NCBI GenBank assembly: GCA_014904845.1
Contig: MU119230.1
Location: forward strand, 186,001-250,000
Reading direction: 5' to 3'
Source of the DNA: Acephala macrosclerotiorum
Lineage: Eukaryota; Ascomycota; Leotiomycetes; Helotiales; Mollisiaceae
Length of the DNA: 64,000 bases
This document shows positions 10,901-22,910 of this stretch, piece after piece. Position numbers and translations under genes: made by a program. Under the pieces are notes generated by a model. The model had not been told where the DNA came from. It saw nothing but the letters and a program-made list of their open reading frames with translations, and did not search any database. Position 1 is the stretch's first letter. Every line of letters begins with the position of its first letter.

Positions 10901-13141
10901 TGTTGAACGGATCGAATGTGATGCTGACCTTCGCACAAACGGGACAAACAAGTGTCGACTTGTACATTCCGGTGAAGAGGTCTGCAATCACAGAATCATC
11001 TCGTTGCTTGGTGATATCCCACACTTTAGCAGCCATTTCGCGAATTGCGTCAGGATCGTTGACCATTTCGTCTGTAGAGTCGGGCTTTTCGATGTATGGT
11101 TTCTTCTTAACCCTGCTAAGATCTTCTTGTAGTCCATCTAAGAGAAAGCCGAGGAATTCTTGAGAATCCTGTTGACCATAGCCAGAAAATGAGGGAGCAA
11201 ATCTGCCGATCGTGTTCTTGAAATGTCTCGGTGCTACGGAGTTGGGTGGAGGGTCTCTGTATATCTCTGCCAGAAGATCTCCGTAAGCGCTCGCAACTGC
11301 TCCCCCGTTACCTAATGGGTTGTCGCGATTCAATTCTTTCTCCGCGGTACCGGTTAAGAAATATTTAGTGAGCTCCTCAACACTCCGAACGCATTGCAAA
11401 GCGGAATTCATGTAGCATGTGTTTCCTAGATTGCTCAAACCAACTGCACCAGAAGGCTTGCCAGCCTTCTGTGCTCGTCCTCGGGTGACTGGGCCAGATG
11501 GAGCTGGACTACTGCGACCACTGTTTGACTGACTGTTGAATGGGGCGAGGTTCCTGTTCGACGTTCCTGCAGTGGACTTTGTACCTTTGGACACGTAGTT
11601 TGAGACAAACATGTCGTTGTTGATGTGTTCATCTAGAACAATAGTCTGGTCGTCACCAAGACCAGCCATAGCCAAGTCCATATGTCCATTGTAGTTTTTG
11701 TTCGCACTGTGGTCTTGGAAATCGACAATTTCTCGCTCGGTTCCCTTTTCGAGTTTAAGGAAGGATTGCACGTCCAGAAGTAGTTGAGTCCACGAGTCCT
11801 GGGGAGCACGCTGAACCGGGCCAATGAGATCTCCGGGAACAGGAGAGCTGGGTCTTGATGCGGGTGGAGTAGCAGTGTTCGCAACAGCGGTTGTGGGCTC
11901 TTCAGCAGGTTGTAATCTCGGTACACGCCAAACACGAATTTTCTTTCCCGTCTCTATACCCGCCTTCATTTTAGCTTGCCTCAAGAAGTCGTGATACTTC
12001 AAAGATTGGCTGAATACAAAGATCAGAGCCGGAGGGTGTGTGACCTTGAGCTTTTGCGCGAGATGAATCGTATTATTATCAGCATAAAGCCGATGGATCT
12101 TGAAGACTGGCGGATTGAATTCGAATTGGACGTTAGGTATGCCATTTTTGTCTGGGTTCGTATTGTGTGCAGTTCGAATGATCGGCAATGTTCCCGGCAT
12201 CAGACCGTACCATTCCATTACCAATTTCCAAGCTTCTTCTGGGAAGAGCCGGAAGTTCTCAGTGCCCATTCCATACTTTAGATGCACATGTTGCTTGCCG
12301 AAAGCATCTGTGATAATCTCCTGCACTATGTCTGAGTTGTCCACTGGTCCAATATCGCCCTCCGGCTCGACCTTACTATTCTTTCGTGCATCCGAACCTC
12401 GACTGATGACTTTGTTCAGCCAAAGATTTGACACCAAGTATATCTTGTCTCCTTCACTTGGCAGATGCTCTGCAGCGGCTTCGCAGATGGTGGTGACTGT
12501 CTTTATCTGTGTATCGATTGAAGGAACTTCTGTGAATATCATCATATCAGTAAATGCAGATTTCAGTCCGTTGAAAAAAGCAGCATACCTGTTTCTACTG
12601 ACTTCGTGGCACCGGCAACTTCCTCTGACTCTGCTGCTGCGACTCCCCCAGCTCCATTACTTTGTGCTTCATGCTGCAGCATATCAACCGACTGAGATCG
12701 AGCTCCGGATGTTTGTGTGGAATCTGCTGCTTGCTCGGTGGGTTCGGAACTGGGTACAGAAATCATGTCGACATCATCCTTCTGGCTAGACTGAGCTTCA
12801 CCCTCCAAATCCGATGCCGGTCTCTTCAGAGGCGATGAAGACCGCTGTGGGAGATCTGCCGCCCCTCCCATAATATTTCGATGTGAGAAGATGCGGATGG
12901 GAGACTGCCCTCTAGTGTCCTGTTCGCTTGGTGCGAGCGACAACCGAAGTTCTGAAGCGTCACCACCTCTCTCGCTCTCCAGCGAGAGGCCGGCGTAAGC
13001 TGCGCTCGGTGAGCTGGCCGCGGAGGAGGTGTAGTCGAAGGTTGGGATCGACGATGGGTACTGGGGACGAGGGTTGGTGTTGGGTGGGAGGGCTGTGTCG
13101 GAGAATGGGAGGCTGGCCTCGCAATCTTCTACTGAGTTCAA
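7987..13141 (-). CDS. UBP12: ubiquitin carboxyl-terminal hydrolase (DUSP-USP), UBP12-like
   Basis: This is a cysteine protease that removes ubiquitin from proteins. Five exons, 12589-13141, 10377-12529, 9725-10318, 8919-9642 and 7987-8870, give 1635 aa. Order of parts: a Ser/Pro-rich N-terminus; a DUSP domain at about residues 185-315; the Cys box GLSNLGNTCYMNSALQC with the nucleophile near residue 555; QQDSQEFLGFLLDGLQEDL; a zinc-type CPVC; a long acidic insert in the catalytic fold; its partner CPRC; VLVMHLKRFS-like hydrophobic core; the His box GGGHYTAFAKN with His near 1324; then YNDSSTS and AYLLFYRRR. A Ser/Asp-rich tail follows. DUSP plus a split USP fold is the layout of yeast Ubp12 and human USP4/11/15. 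All introns keep phase; the second (10319-10376) is GC-AG with donor GCAAGT. All key catalytic residues are present, so it is probably active. Confidence 0.95.
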
Positions 13142-14221
13142 GGGGATATCAGGATTGTTATCGGTGTCCTGGGTCTGTATATGCTGCGGGGAAAGCTTTC
13201 TTTTCTTTGTTTGAGACGTTTTGGCGATTGCAGAGCTTCGCAGCTCTGTATGATTTGTGGGAGGTTTGGCAGGAAGGGACTGGAAGTTTCCTAATTATGG
13301 GCGAATGCGAGGCTGCAGGAACTGACAGTCTGCATGTAGTTATGACCAAAGGCTGGGCCACTGGAACATCGAGGCAGAATCGAGTGGAAATCGCTGTGTG
13401 GATGGAGGATTTTGGGTTGTAGAGGGGCTCAGGCTGAGAGGAGGCTCAAGAGTGCTTTGAATATCGGTTTTGCACTAGCGCAAGTTCGGTACTACTATCG
13501 TAGGCGTTCTGGAAGCCTGGCGTTGTGTGAAACCAAGTGGCAAGAAAGAGAATTTGTCGACGAGGTGCAGTATCGCAACGATAAGCCAAGGCGGTGAGTT
13601 TGTTGTGATTCTGTTTGGGCGAGGTTTTGGGGTGTGGATTGGTGACTGGGTTGAGTGTTTTAATGAGTCGAATTTTTGTGTGCGCGAGTCGCGATTCACT
13701 GAAGGTCACAGTACAGCCTCACCTTCAAGGGTCCGCAATAAATTTCTGCTGACTGCTGACAAGGCTATGCTTGGTCTCGGGATGCCTTTGATGAATCACA
13801 TGAGGTCTTCAACACATTCTTTGTGAGGGTGTGATATGCGACCTAGGATTTGAATGTCTTCATATCTCCTACATCAGAATGTCCCAAAAAGACTCGCACA
13901 ATATCTGCACTTGGTCCGGGCCTGGGGGACAGCCCCCAATTTACTTTGGAGTGAAAGTCCGTCCTTATTTCATAACAACATCTGCCTGTTTTCTCGCGAC
14001 CGTCACGGCACAAGGAGGGACATTTTGGGAGGGAGACTGGTTTCGATTTCATGACTTTATCATATTATCGCCTATGCTATTCATAATGTCCCACCTCCCT
14101 TAGTCCTTTCTGCCACCACCATTTCTATGCACGTTTGATTTGCTGGTCGGAGGTCCAGGTCGAATGTTCTTTACTAAGTTAGTTACCATTGTCACCAAAA
14201 TGCAGTCTTGGCTTACCAACA
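13142..14221. other. intergenic, nothing recognised
   Basis: This is the 5' flank of the deubiquitinase gene and the 3' flank of the next minus-strand gene. Several open frames exist on both strands, but none has domain-like content or splice-supported continuity. Confidence 0.5.
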
Positions 14222-14780
14222 TCAGTCGTTTCTATGTGGCACCCTCCAGCGAAGATCCTCTCCCGGCCAGTCCTCTGGGAAGATACAATGTTGGTCTTTC
14301 AACCAGCACTTTGCAGCTAGGTAGTATGCCATAACAACCTGGACATTGACACCAGCGTCCCAAGCATATAGCTCGGCTGTGGCGGGTACGGTCATTTGGT
14401 CAATGTCCTTCATCCGCTCCCACCGCAAAGTCTGATCCTCCTCCTCTGCCTCCCCTCCCTCCTCCTCCTCCTCCCCCCCGCCGATAGATGGCAGTTCATC
14501 CAACCAGAACTGAATAGCTTCAATTGTCCGTCCTAGGTCTGTTGCTTCTTGTGCTGTCATTGTCCTGAGCCGCTCCATGATATTGGGTATGCTCGCTTCC
14601 ATGTCAAGGGGGCCGTCCGATGGCGCAAAATCGACGGGGGCTTGCCAAACGATCTATTGTCCCTGAGTTAGTACCTATGTAGTTGAGAATGTCCCGGGAA
14701 GTCTGAGGACTTACAATATCCTTGTATTCCAGAGCTTTGTTTACCATAGCTTGGTCTGGGTGGTTGCTGTTGGCCGCCAT
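14222..14780 (-). CDS. small acidic hypothetical protein
   Basis: Two exons, 14715-14780 and 14222-14653, are joined across a 61 bp intron (GTAAGT, TACTAAC, ATAG) in phase 0, giving 165 aa. The start is the ATG in ACCATGGCGG; upstream in-frame codons lack a better start. The N-terminus reads MAANSNHPDQAMVNKALEY. A middle helix (residues 45-75, IMERLRTMTAQEATDLGRT) precedes a Glu-rich run of about 15 residues, then a Trp/Tyr-rich C-terminal part with AYYLAAKCWLKDQH. There is no signal peptide or membrane helix. I do not recognise the family. Intron quality and clean phase support a real gene. A 53 bp tandem duplication lies 88-193 bp upstream of the start. Confidence 0.65.
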
Positions 14781-14867
14781 GGTAAATGTTGTCTTTTGCA
14801 ACTTGTAGATCGACTGTCTGCGCAAAGGAGGGCGTTTTATATCACCTACCACAGCCTCATGTAGTTA

Positions 14868-14973
14868 TTGCTACGAAGCGGATGAGCTTCATGCTTCCGT
14901 CTGATGTTTCTAGACTTGCCTTGCTACGAAGCGCATGAACTTCATACTTCCCTCTAATGTTTCTAGACTTGTC
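14868..14973. repeat. 53 bp tandem duplication
   Basis: Two adjacent 53 bp copies, 14868-14920 and 14921-14973, both begin TTGCTACGAAGCG and contain ATGTTTCTAGACTTG. They differ at six bases, four of them G-to-A or C-to-T. They lie upstream of the small acidic-protein gene. Confidence 0.85.
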
Positions 14974-16319
14974 TTCTACTACCAAAACCTACGGTGAATG
15001 AAGCAGAAGCAGAAGCAGCATATGATGAGCGCTTCAATCTAGCAATCTGAAGAATAGAATATGTAGAATAGAGCTTCGGCCTATGCATGACTTTGACTCG
15101 GCTAGAGTGAGTGTGTTAAAAGGGGCTTGTATTCGAAGAGTTGAAAAGGTTGGAGTGAAGCCCCGATACTCTTCTTTGCCGTCCTCTGCATCTCCCTGCT
15201 ATCCTCTACCTCTTTTGCATTCCAATATCTCCTCTTCTGCCATGCTTTATATTTAAATCTTCTCCTGAGTTCCAAGAAATATACAACTATATCAAACACT
15301 TCGTTTCCAAAGCCCCCTAATCGATGGCGGAATATGAGAATCCGCACGTGAATGTATAATGAAGAACTTCCATCTTATCTTTGAAGGACCTTGGGTAATA
15401 TATATGAAGCCAAAAGCAGGCTTGCTTTGGAGTCTGTCAAACACCTCATCAGTAAATATTTGTGGTCCAGAAGTAAGCGCCAGATCCTGCCTCTGCTCTG
15501 CACGATTGACAACTCGATAATCAAACAAGAGCAGTTGAGGTACCGAGTCGAATGCCACTCAGCATAACCGGTTAATGTTGTTCGTAGGATCCAAGAGAGC
15601 GGAATAGAGATAGAGAATATGAGAGGAATTGCTAGGCCGGTGCAAGAGGAGAGCCACCCAGTGTTGAGATTCGAAAGCTCGGGCATGAGGAATTTTGAGG
15701 TGCGCATGGTCTCATTGGTATGCCAGGATCCCCGAGAACCTGGACATCTTCCGAAGAAATTGAAGTGGGGAGCAAGAAAGGAAGGCATGGACGTAGACAT
15801 CAAGCCAGCTGGAGCGGTTTGTGAAATGCTAAGGTTGGGCTATGATTGCAGTTCAATTATCAATTTTGATGGAACTTCAATGGAAGCATAAACTAAATTG
15901 ATGGAATTACAGCGAGGTCTTAGAGTTTGTTTTTGTCATCGATCACGTTAAAGCACGTCGGATATCAATGAGGAAGCAACGCGAAATCGTTACACTGAAA
16001 GAACGTCCAACGGCTTAAGCGCCAGATCAGGCCCCAAGCTCACCTCGATGGGCAGCCTAACCTCCAAACAGAGCTCATTCAGATGTTTTAGGATTTGCAA
16101 AGACTGAGATTGCTATCTTTCTACAGAAGAGATACTCTACAGTACATGAAGAAGGAAAGAAAAAAAGCACCCAGTAGTGGTGTGATATGATTTGGTATCC
16201 CTCAAACGCCGTCTTTGTAATCCCCCCAAGCCGTTGCCATGCAAACGTGCAATCGTTCATCAATCATCTCTATTTCAAAGATACCCCTCCCTCGCTTCAT
16301 ATCATATCCACCAGTATTA
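14974..16319 (-). other. intergenic; possible decayed membrane-protein gene
   Basis: Minus-strand frames between about 15803 and 15102 look partly coding. One has a hydrophobic segment, GLAIPLIFSISIPLSWIL, after FFGRCPGSRGSWHTNETMR. Another has a basic helical end, ELRRRFKYKAWQKRRYWNAK. They lie in different frames and I could not join them with convincing splice sites, so this may be a lineage-specific or broken gene. A GAAGCA microsatellite sits near 15002-15018. The rest (15804-16319) shows nothing. Confidence 0.25.
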
Positions 16320-19300
16320 TTAGGTCTCGAGTCTCCTTACTGTCGGCACAGTCACACCGTTTGTAGACTTCCTATCACCGAAATTATGCAGTCGTTCCCC
16401 AATCAAATACACCTCATCCTTAATCTTCATTCTCCAATCTTTTAGCCATCCAAGTAGGACGGAAAATGCGAAGCCAAAGCAAAGTACGGCGAGACACATT
16501 GGATACGCATATCTATACACCAGCATATGCATCTCCGGGTTTTTCTTCCACACCGTGAGAACTGCAAGGTTTGCAAAGAGCCAAGGCAAGTAAAGAGCAA
16601 ACGAAAGTACCGCGGCGGCGGGGAGGATGAAGCTGCGCGTCGCGAGCCATGCATCTGGATTGAGATACCCCTTTGCCGTGATAGCGCGCAGGGAAATTGC
16701 CGGGCGAGAATCTTCGTGCCAGAGAATGATGCGTGTTGTAAGCTTCACGTAGAGTAGACCAAGGGTCCAGCTTTGCACGAAATGCACAACGTGGCGTTCT
16801 TCGACAGCAAAATAGGTGTGAAGCGGGACAATGAAATAGAATTCTACAAGGAACGCAAAAAGAGTTGGGAGAACGAAGAGGAAGGCTGTGTATGTCCAGG
16901 CTATGCGAACGATAAGACCGGCGGTGTTGCCGACCTGTCGTAGGATGTTCTTCGGAGTATTGGCATCGATGGCTAAAGCCGTACGGACATAATTGACGAA
17001 TTTTCCAAGGTGTACGATGGCGTATAGCACGGACCCTAAGATGTAAATGCCTATCGAGAATGCATATACGTCATTCTTGCGGACATGGGGTGGGATGAGT
17101 CTGGCGAAAACCTGACGACCAAAGACCAGAGGTACGATTGTGATGGAGACCCCGGTGAGAGCCGCAAAGATCCAGATCAATAAGATGAAGAGGGCGATTC
17201 GGACTCGAAACCATGGTGGTATGTAGACCTGCTTGTACAACGCTGAATTCTTCCCGTGTACACCATCTGGATGATCCCATTTCCCATCGATCCGGTCGTT
17301 AAATTCAGTCACTTCGAGGAATATCCTCGTGTTCTTGGGTATTCTGACTTGGTCAGAAGCAGGCGCTCTCACGTAACGACCATCCTGGTAGAAATATGCT
17401 CTGAGCTCAGGATCTTGGACAAACGGTTCGTTAGGATCGTCGGGGTTTCTTGCGAGAAGCGTGTCACCCTTGGCACCACGTAGAACGTCGCCCCATGTTC
17501 GTCGCACATGATATCCCTCTTCATCCTGCTTTCTTTCATCAAACATGAACCAAGTGAGTCGAAGGATTCTTGCACATTGGCGAAACCACCAACTGTACAT
17601 CGTGTGGAGCCCATCGGAGGGCTTGAAGAACTTGACTGCCAAAGGCATCAAGAAGTTGTAAAATAGCAGGTCGATAGGGAATTCCAGAACTGGTTCGTTG
17701 GACGACCAGTGAATGGGTAGAACGCCGTTGAATGTATATGCAAGTCCCCATACAACGCCCCCTAAGCAAATGACAACTAATCCCCCGTAAACGAGGGCGC
17801 TGAAAAGAATTTTTCGGAGTTGTGTTGCTACATTCCGCTCTAGAACGTCTCTGACGGGATGAAAGGTCGGATCATCGGGATCACGAATGAAGTCTGCGGT
17901 GATTAGCTGAAACTCAATATCTGGACAAAGGGCACTTACATAAAACTCCTTTTCGCATGATCTTCCGACACATCGAAACGAAGAGAGCAAAATGGAACAT
18001 GTAACAAGTTCCTACAAACCAATGTACAAAGATCGAAGTACATGGCGACTCGAAGGTGAAGAGAAGCCGCGACATGATCGTGGTGTTTTCAAATAAAGGC
18101 AAAAGTGCAGCGTCGAGTAGAAGGCCGCAGTACAACGGGAAGACTAGCATTTCGATGCTGATTATTAGAATCACTTTCATGACCCCACCGGCTTGGTTGA
18201 GGAGGTCTATGATAGTTGCCTCCCACTCCCGTCCAATTTGACTGGTAGAGAATGGCGAGCCCTTTCTAACATAAAGAGCACCAAGAACACTGATGGCGGT
18301 ATAGCCAGCTATCATAGCCCAGAAGCGATCGGTACCACTCCAGACGCTAAGCTCGAGATCAAGAGGCGCAGTTCTTTTGCCAACTTCAAGGCTGATGACC
18401 CATGTCTCGGGGCGGACAAGGTAACCAGGCAATGCCTGACTTAAATGCCATATGTACTTGAGAGATTCAACTACAAGGGCAAGACAACTGGTCAAGGTAA
18501 TGTGATAGTCTCCCGCGAACAGATAGATAACTCTGCTCCCAAGGCCAGCAAGTGAGTCTACCAAGAGCGACTGAAGCGTGATAAGTGCCTCATGTGAAGC
18601 TGCCGAGAAAGCAAAAATCTCCGAGTCAGTGATATGGATAAGACTATTGACGGTACCGTCCATTATTCTATCGAGAGCGCCATGGGAGATGTTCAGAGCC
18701 GCGGTACCAAGCCCCCATCCTCGGGCTGCCAAGGAAGTTGATGCAGAGGTGGAAAACTGTGACCAGATGGTTACTGGGGAGGAGAGGATGGCGAGTAAGC
18801 AGTATGACATGACGCCAGCCAACGAGAGTGCCAAGTCTTGCAAGAAGGCTGCGCATCCAAAGATGAGACGGAGTGGAAGCTTGAAGGCGGGTCCTGGATT
18901 TGCTAGCAAGAGAAGTGAAACTCTTCCAATGTTGTAAGGGATCCAGGCGCCGAAGGCAACGGTCAAGGCCAAAAGGAACGCACTGAACAAGGCATTCTGG
19001 ACAAGACTGAATACAGGGCCGCGCATTCCTACCAGCTCCATGATTCCCTCGAAGTCTTCGGCATCATCGATGGCGTCTTGGTCATTGGGGTCTATACCAG
19101 CAGCGATAGCAGCCTCAACGACCTCACGATCTTGGCCTGCATCTCCGGCCTGTTCGAAAAGGCCATTATGAACAGGGACGAAGGGAGCTTCAGCAGCGAG
19201 ATCATGGACGACATGCTCATCGTTCGCGCCTTGGTCATCTCTTCGTACATCACCAACGCCACCCCATAAGAAGTCAGCAATATTTGCTAAAATTCCTTGT

Positions 19301-21810
19301 GGTTCAGGTTGGCGCGCTGCAACTGGTTCTCGTGGTTCTGGCAGAGGCACATCTGGTTGAAAAGGATTTGGATCTTGTCTTTCAATAATGCCAGGCTCGT
19401 CCTCAGAGTCTGAGTCCGTAGGTATAGGATTGGCTGCAAACACCTCCTCCCAGTTGGCGTAGGTACGTTCGACTTTGTCTCTTCCGACAATAGTGATGGG
19501 CCCCTCAAAATCCGGATCTACAACTGCTGGTTGCGTTCGGTCTTCGATTGCAGCCTCGTTAGCCTCATTATCTTCTGTAGTACTTTGTCCAACGGGCACA
19601 TCTGGTGCATCTTTCGAGGGCTGGCTGCCCTGGGGCTGTCCATCGAAGTGCTGAGACGGGTCGCTATTGACATGTGAAGACGTGTCCTGAGAATTATTTG
19701 TTAAAGTATTCCGGTTCTCTCTATTCCAAGAAAAGGCAGGAGTGTGGTCATTGTCGGGCAAGTTTGTGAAGGACCAATTGTTATTTGCCAATGGTGAGAT
19801 GGTGTCTCGAAGCTGCGGACCGTCTGAGGTTGCTCTTGGCCTAGATGACGAGAATGTTTTCTGACTTGAGAGTGTTGACCATGAGTCTGGATGATTCGTA
19901 GACTCGGGGAGGCGCTTGAAATCTTGATCATGGCCCTCTCCAATTGGTAGACCGTTCGATTCGTTCGATTTGTTGAATATGAATGTGTTTTCTACACCCT
20001 CAATAGAACCGGAAGTTGTCGGATCCTGGGCTTTTCCCTTGCCTTTGTCTTGCGAATGACTAGACGAACCACACCGACCCCCTGATGCTAAATTTGTTTC
20101 CGGCAAATTGAGGTTTTGAGAAGTCAAAGGCTTGGAAAGGTCTACCCAACCCTCGGAGTTGGCGCTACTTCTGTCACTTTCAAGTTGAACAGCTTCCGAG
20201 TCGCCTCTGCTGCTAGAACCAAGAATACCGTGGTTGAAAACGTTGTCTCTACTAGCATCTAATGGTGGCGTCGGCTGATGGGCTTGTGAGGGTGCGTCAA
20301 GTCCACGAGGACTGGATTCCCGGGGAGGACTTTGAAGGATCTTCATCGCATTGACCCAGTAGCGCATCTCCTCGCCCTTGTTCTCTCTCTCGATAATTCG
20401 CAGGACCTCCTCTGGATTACTGTCTGCTCGTCTCCAGATAGCAAGAAACTCTTCCGTCATTCTAGGCTCCTCGAGCTGCCTTTGGATTTCTGCCGCTGGT
20501 GATAATGCGTCTCGAATAGGTGATGGTCGATGATTCGAGCTACTAGCTTCAGCAGCAGGCCCTTGGTCGGGTCTCTGAATCCCATCTGCTTGACGTGGTC
20601 GATGCTCTCCTCCATCTTCCTCGTGGTGGTGTCTACGTCTTGCCCGAGCCATCGGACGTTGACCAATGTCCCGGCGTTCTGGCCTATTGCCCAATGGATT
20701 CGCGCCAATGCCAGGTCGAGCTACTTGGTCCTGCTGTCCTTCCGGGGCCTCTTGATCCCTAGGTCTATCATGCGCAGCGAATTCTGCATTGAACCCAGCA
20801 CCCATATTGATTCCTGGTTGCTGCTGCACAACCCATTCCCTAATCAAGAAAACTAGAATGAAGCACACAACAACCACTATAGTGATCACATAGCCCTCAG
20901 CAACTGTGATAACAAGTTGATTGACGTACGGGTGCCGTGTCAGATTGCGGAGAAAGGATATTTCGCTTAACAATGAGCTTCCTCGGTATGCCGAAGCAAG
21001 ATCTGTGAAAGCTTGTGGCATAGTTGCATTCGCAATGGGAGTTTCTGGAACGACGGCGTTATTAAGTCCTAATCCGTAGAGTATAGACTTGAAAAGTCCA
21101 GCTGCCAGAGGATCCGGGCTGCTGATATTAAGAATCTGAGAAACGGGTAGAAGAAGACCAGAGAGCTTGTTCATGACCCCGCTCACGCTAGCAGATGAGG
21201 TTTGACTCGCTTGAAGGGGAGACACTGGAGATGTCCCATTACTTGTCATGTTGGCAAGGTGCTGCAACTCTCGAAGCATATCAAGTGCTTCCTTCGAGGT
21301 AGCGTTGCGGCTTGTGCTGACTGCAAGGTAATTGGATGGCCATCCACCGTCACTGAACCAGAATAGTAAACGCCATACTTGGCGAATAATATATGGCAGA
21401 AATCCTAGCCAGACAGTGACCACCAGACAAAATCTCAACCACGTCGCCAGATTCTTGGCCGTATGGATGACAACATGTCGCAATAGAACGTGAAGAGGCA
21501 ATGTCTGTGGCATGTTCGGGGAGTAGAGTTTCGTAAAGCGGAAGGCGGTTTTGCAAAGCTCGCAATGTTTCTTCTGAGAATGTGATAGCCACTCCATCAA
21601 GCAGTCCTGGTGGACGTACTTGATGCTGCCACTACATTTGCAAGGATGGAACAGAGGCTCCGCATCGCTACCTTCGCCTCTACATATCCTGCAAGTATCT
21701 GCATCTCCCATACCGTCCTCATCCTCCGCTGTATTCGTCGCATACTGTGGGTCGTTCATGATGTCGGAAGCGGACCCCTCCACGGGTGGCGGAGGTAGCA
21801 GATTTGCCAT
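16320..21810 (-). CDS. DOA10: ER RING-CH ubiquitin ligase Doa10/Ssm4 (MARCH6/TEB4 family)
   Basis: Doa10 is a polytopic E3 ligase of the ER and inner nuclear membrane that targets proteins for ERAD with Ubc6 and Ubc7. Two exons, 17940-21810 and 16320-17893, joined across a 46 bp intron, give 1814 aa; yeast Doa10 is shorter (about 1319 aa), and long linkers are common in filamentous fungi. The N-terminal RING-CH is complete in C4HC3 order: Cys40, Cys43, Cys57, Cys59, His67, Cys70, Cys83 and Cys86. Many membrane helices follow, separated by a long low-complexity Ser/Asp/Gln-rich cytosolic loop (about residues 350-850). FIRDPDDPTFHPVRDVLERN right after the intron is typical of the family, as is the conserved C-terminal element DEVYLIGERLHNF. 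The protein is intact and probably functional. Confidence 0.96.
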
Positions 21811-22910
21811 CTTCGCTGTGCTCTTCGGGCTTTGAGATGAACCGGATTTGATGTCTCTCGAGATGGGAGGGTGGAAGGAAAGCCAAAAGGCAAAGCCTTG
21901 CTTCTATCAGCGTTGTAGAACCATCGAAGGCGGACTGTCTCGTGGTACGCTCAGCGCGTTAGGGTTGCCGCCGGACGACACTTGTTTTTGTGGGCGAGAT
22001 GACTTTGTATCGGGCAACAGATAAATTGGGAAAGAATGTCTAGCAGAGCTTGGCAAGAAGGGGCCGTCGACTGTGGGTTTTGTTTTGTTGTAGTGTTTCT
22101 GTGTCGGTGATCTTTGGTCAGGGCTCTGGCCAACCGCCTTCGGCGTAGGCAAGGTTACGGCCCAACTATTTTCCACCGGCATTATTGGAGTCACGTGGCA
22201 GATTTCACAATCGCATTGCAATGGCACGTTCAGTCAAGTGGTGTTTGCTTAATGCCTGGTTATCTCGTTCTTCCAACATGAAACTGCTGCAGGTAGCTTC
22301 AGTCAGAGTCGGGAGGAAAAAAGATCCTTGAAGCTGCAATGGGATGGACCTGAAACTTCCGTCGCATGAAGAGCTCCAAAGCTCGGAAAATGAAAGCTGG
22401 CAACATACAGACAGATATAAAGGGACCAGGTTAAGACTCTTACCAGAATCTCAAGGTTATGACTGTATATTCTTTATGGTTGAACCAATCGTTTACTGAA
22501 GTGAAAATCAATCATCATTCCTCCTCGTACTGTTGCAAGGTTGGTGATCTCGTATGCGCTCTATGACGTTTTGGCAACCCGTTCGCGCTAGCTAACACGC
22601 TTCCTTGCTCTGGTCGCCAGATAGCAAGCTTGTGATAATTAGAATACCATCTTTTCTTCCTTTCTGTTGCTCCCTTCTCGGTCGCGTAGCTGTGTACAAT
22701 CCATTGCACAATCATAGTTCCAGGCCATAGAACAGCCTACCGAGAGACATTCTATCATCTGGTCCCGTCGTGTTCTCGACGTTTGAGCCAAAGCTTCTCG
22801 GCAAAGCTCACCAAAGATTCTCTCGAGCTTCACAACTATACCCGCTACCACTTGTTCGGCCTTAGAAGGAAGATCTGGAATCGACCTCTCAAACGCGAAT
22901 GCTATAGAAG
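21811..22910. other. divergent intergenic region
   Basis: This lies between the divergent starts of DOA10 (minus) and the repeat-protein gene (plus), about 1.1 kb, and must contain both promoters. I see no TATA-like or known operator motif that I would defend, and no coding frame with domain content. Confidence 0.5.

Noticed and set aside
12100..12789. 229-codon plus-strand frame
   Set aside because: Antisense shadow of the deubiquitinase exons, which have clear catalytic motifs.
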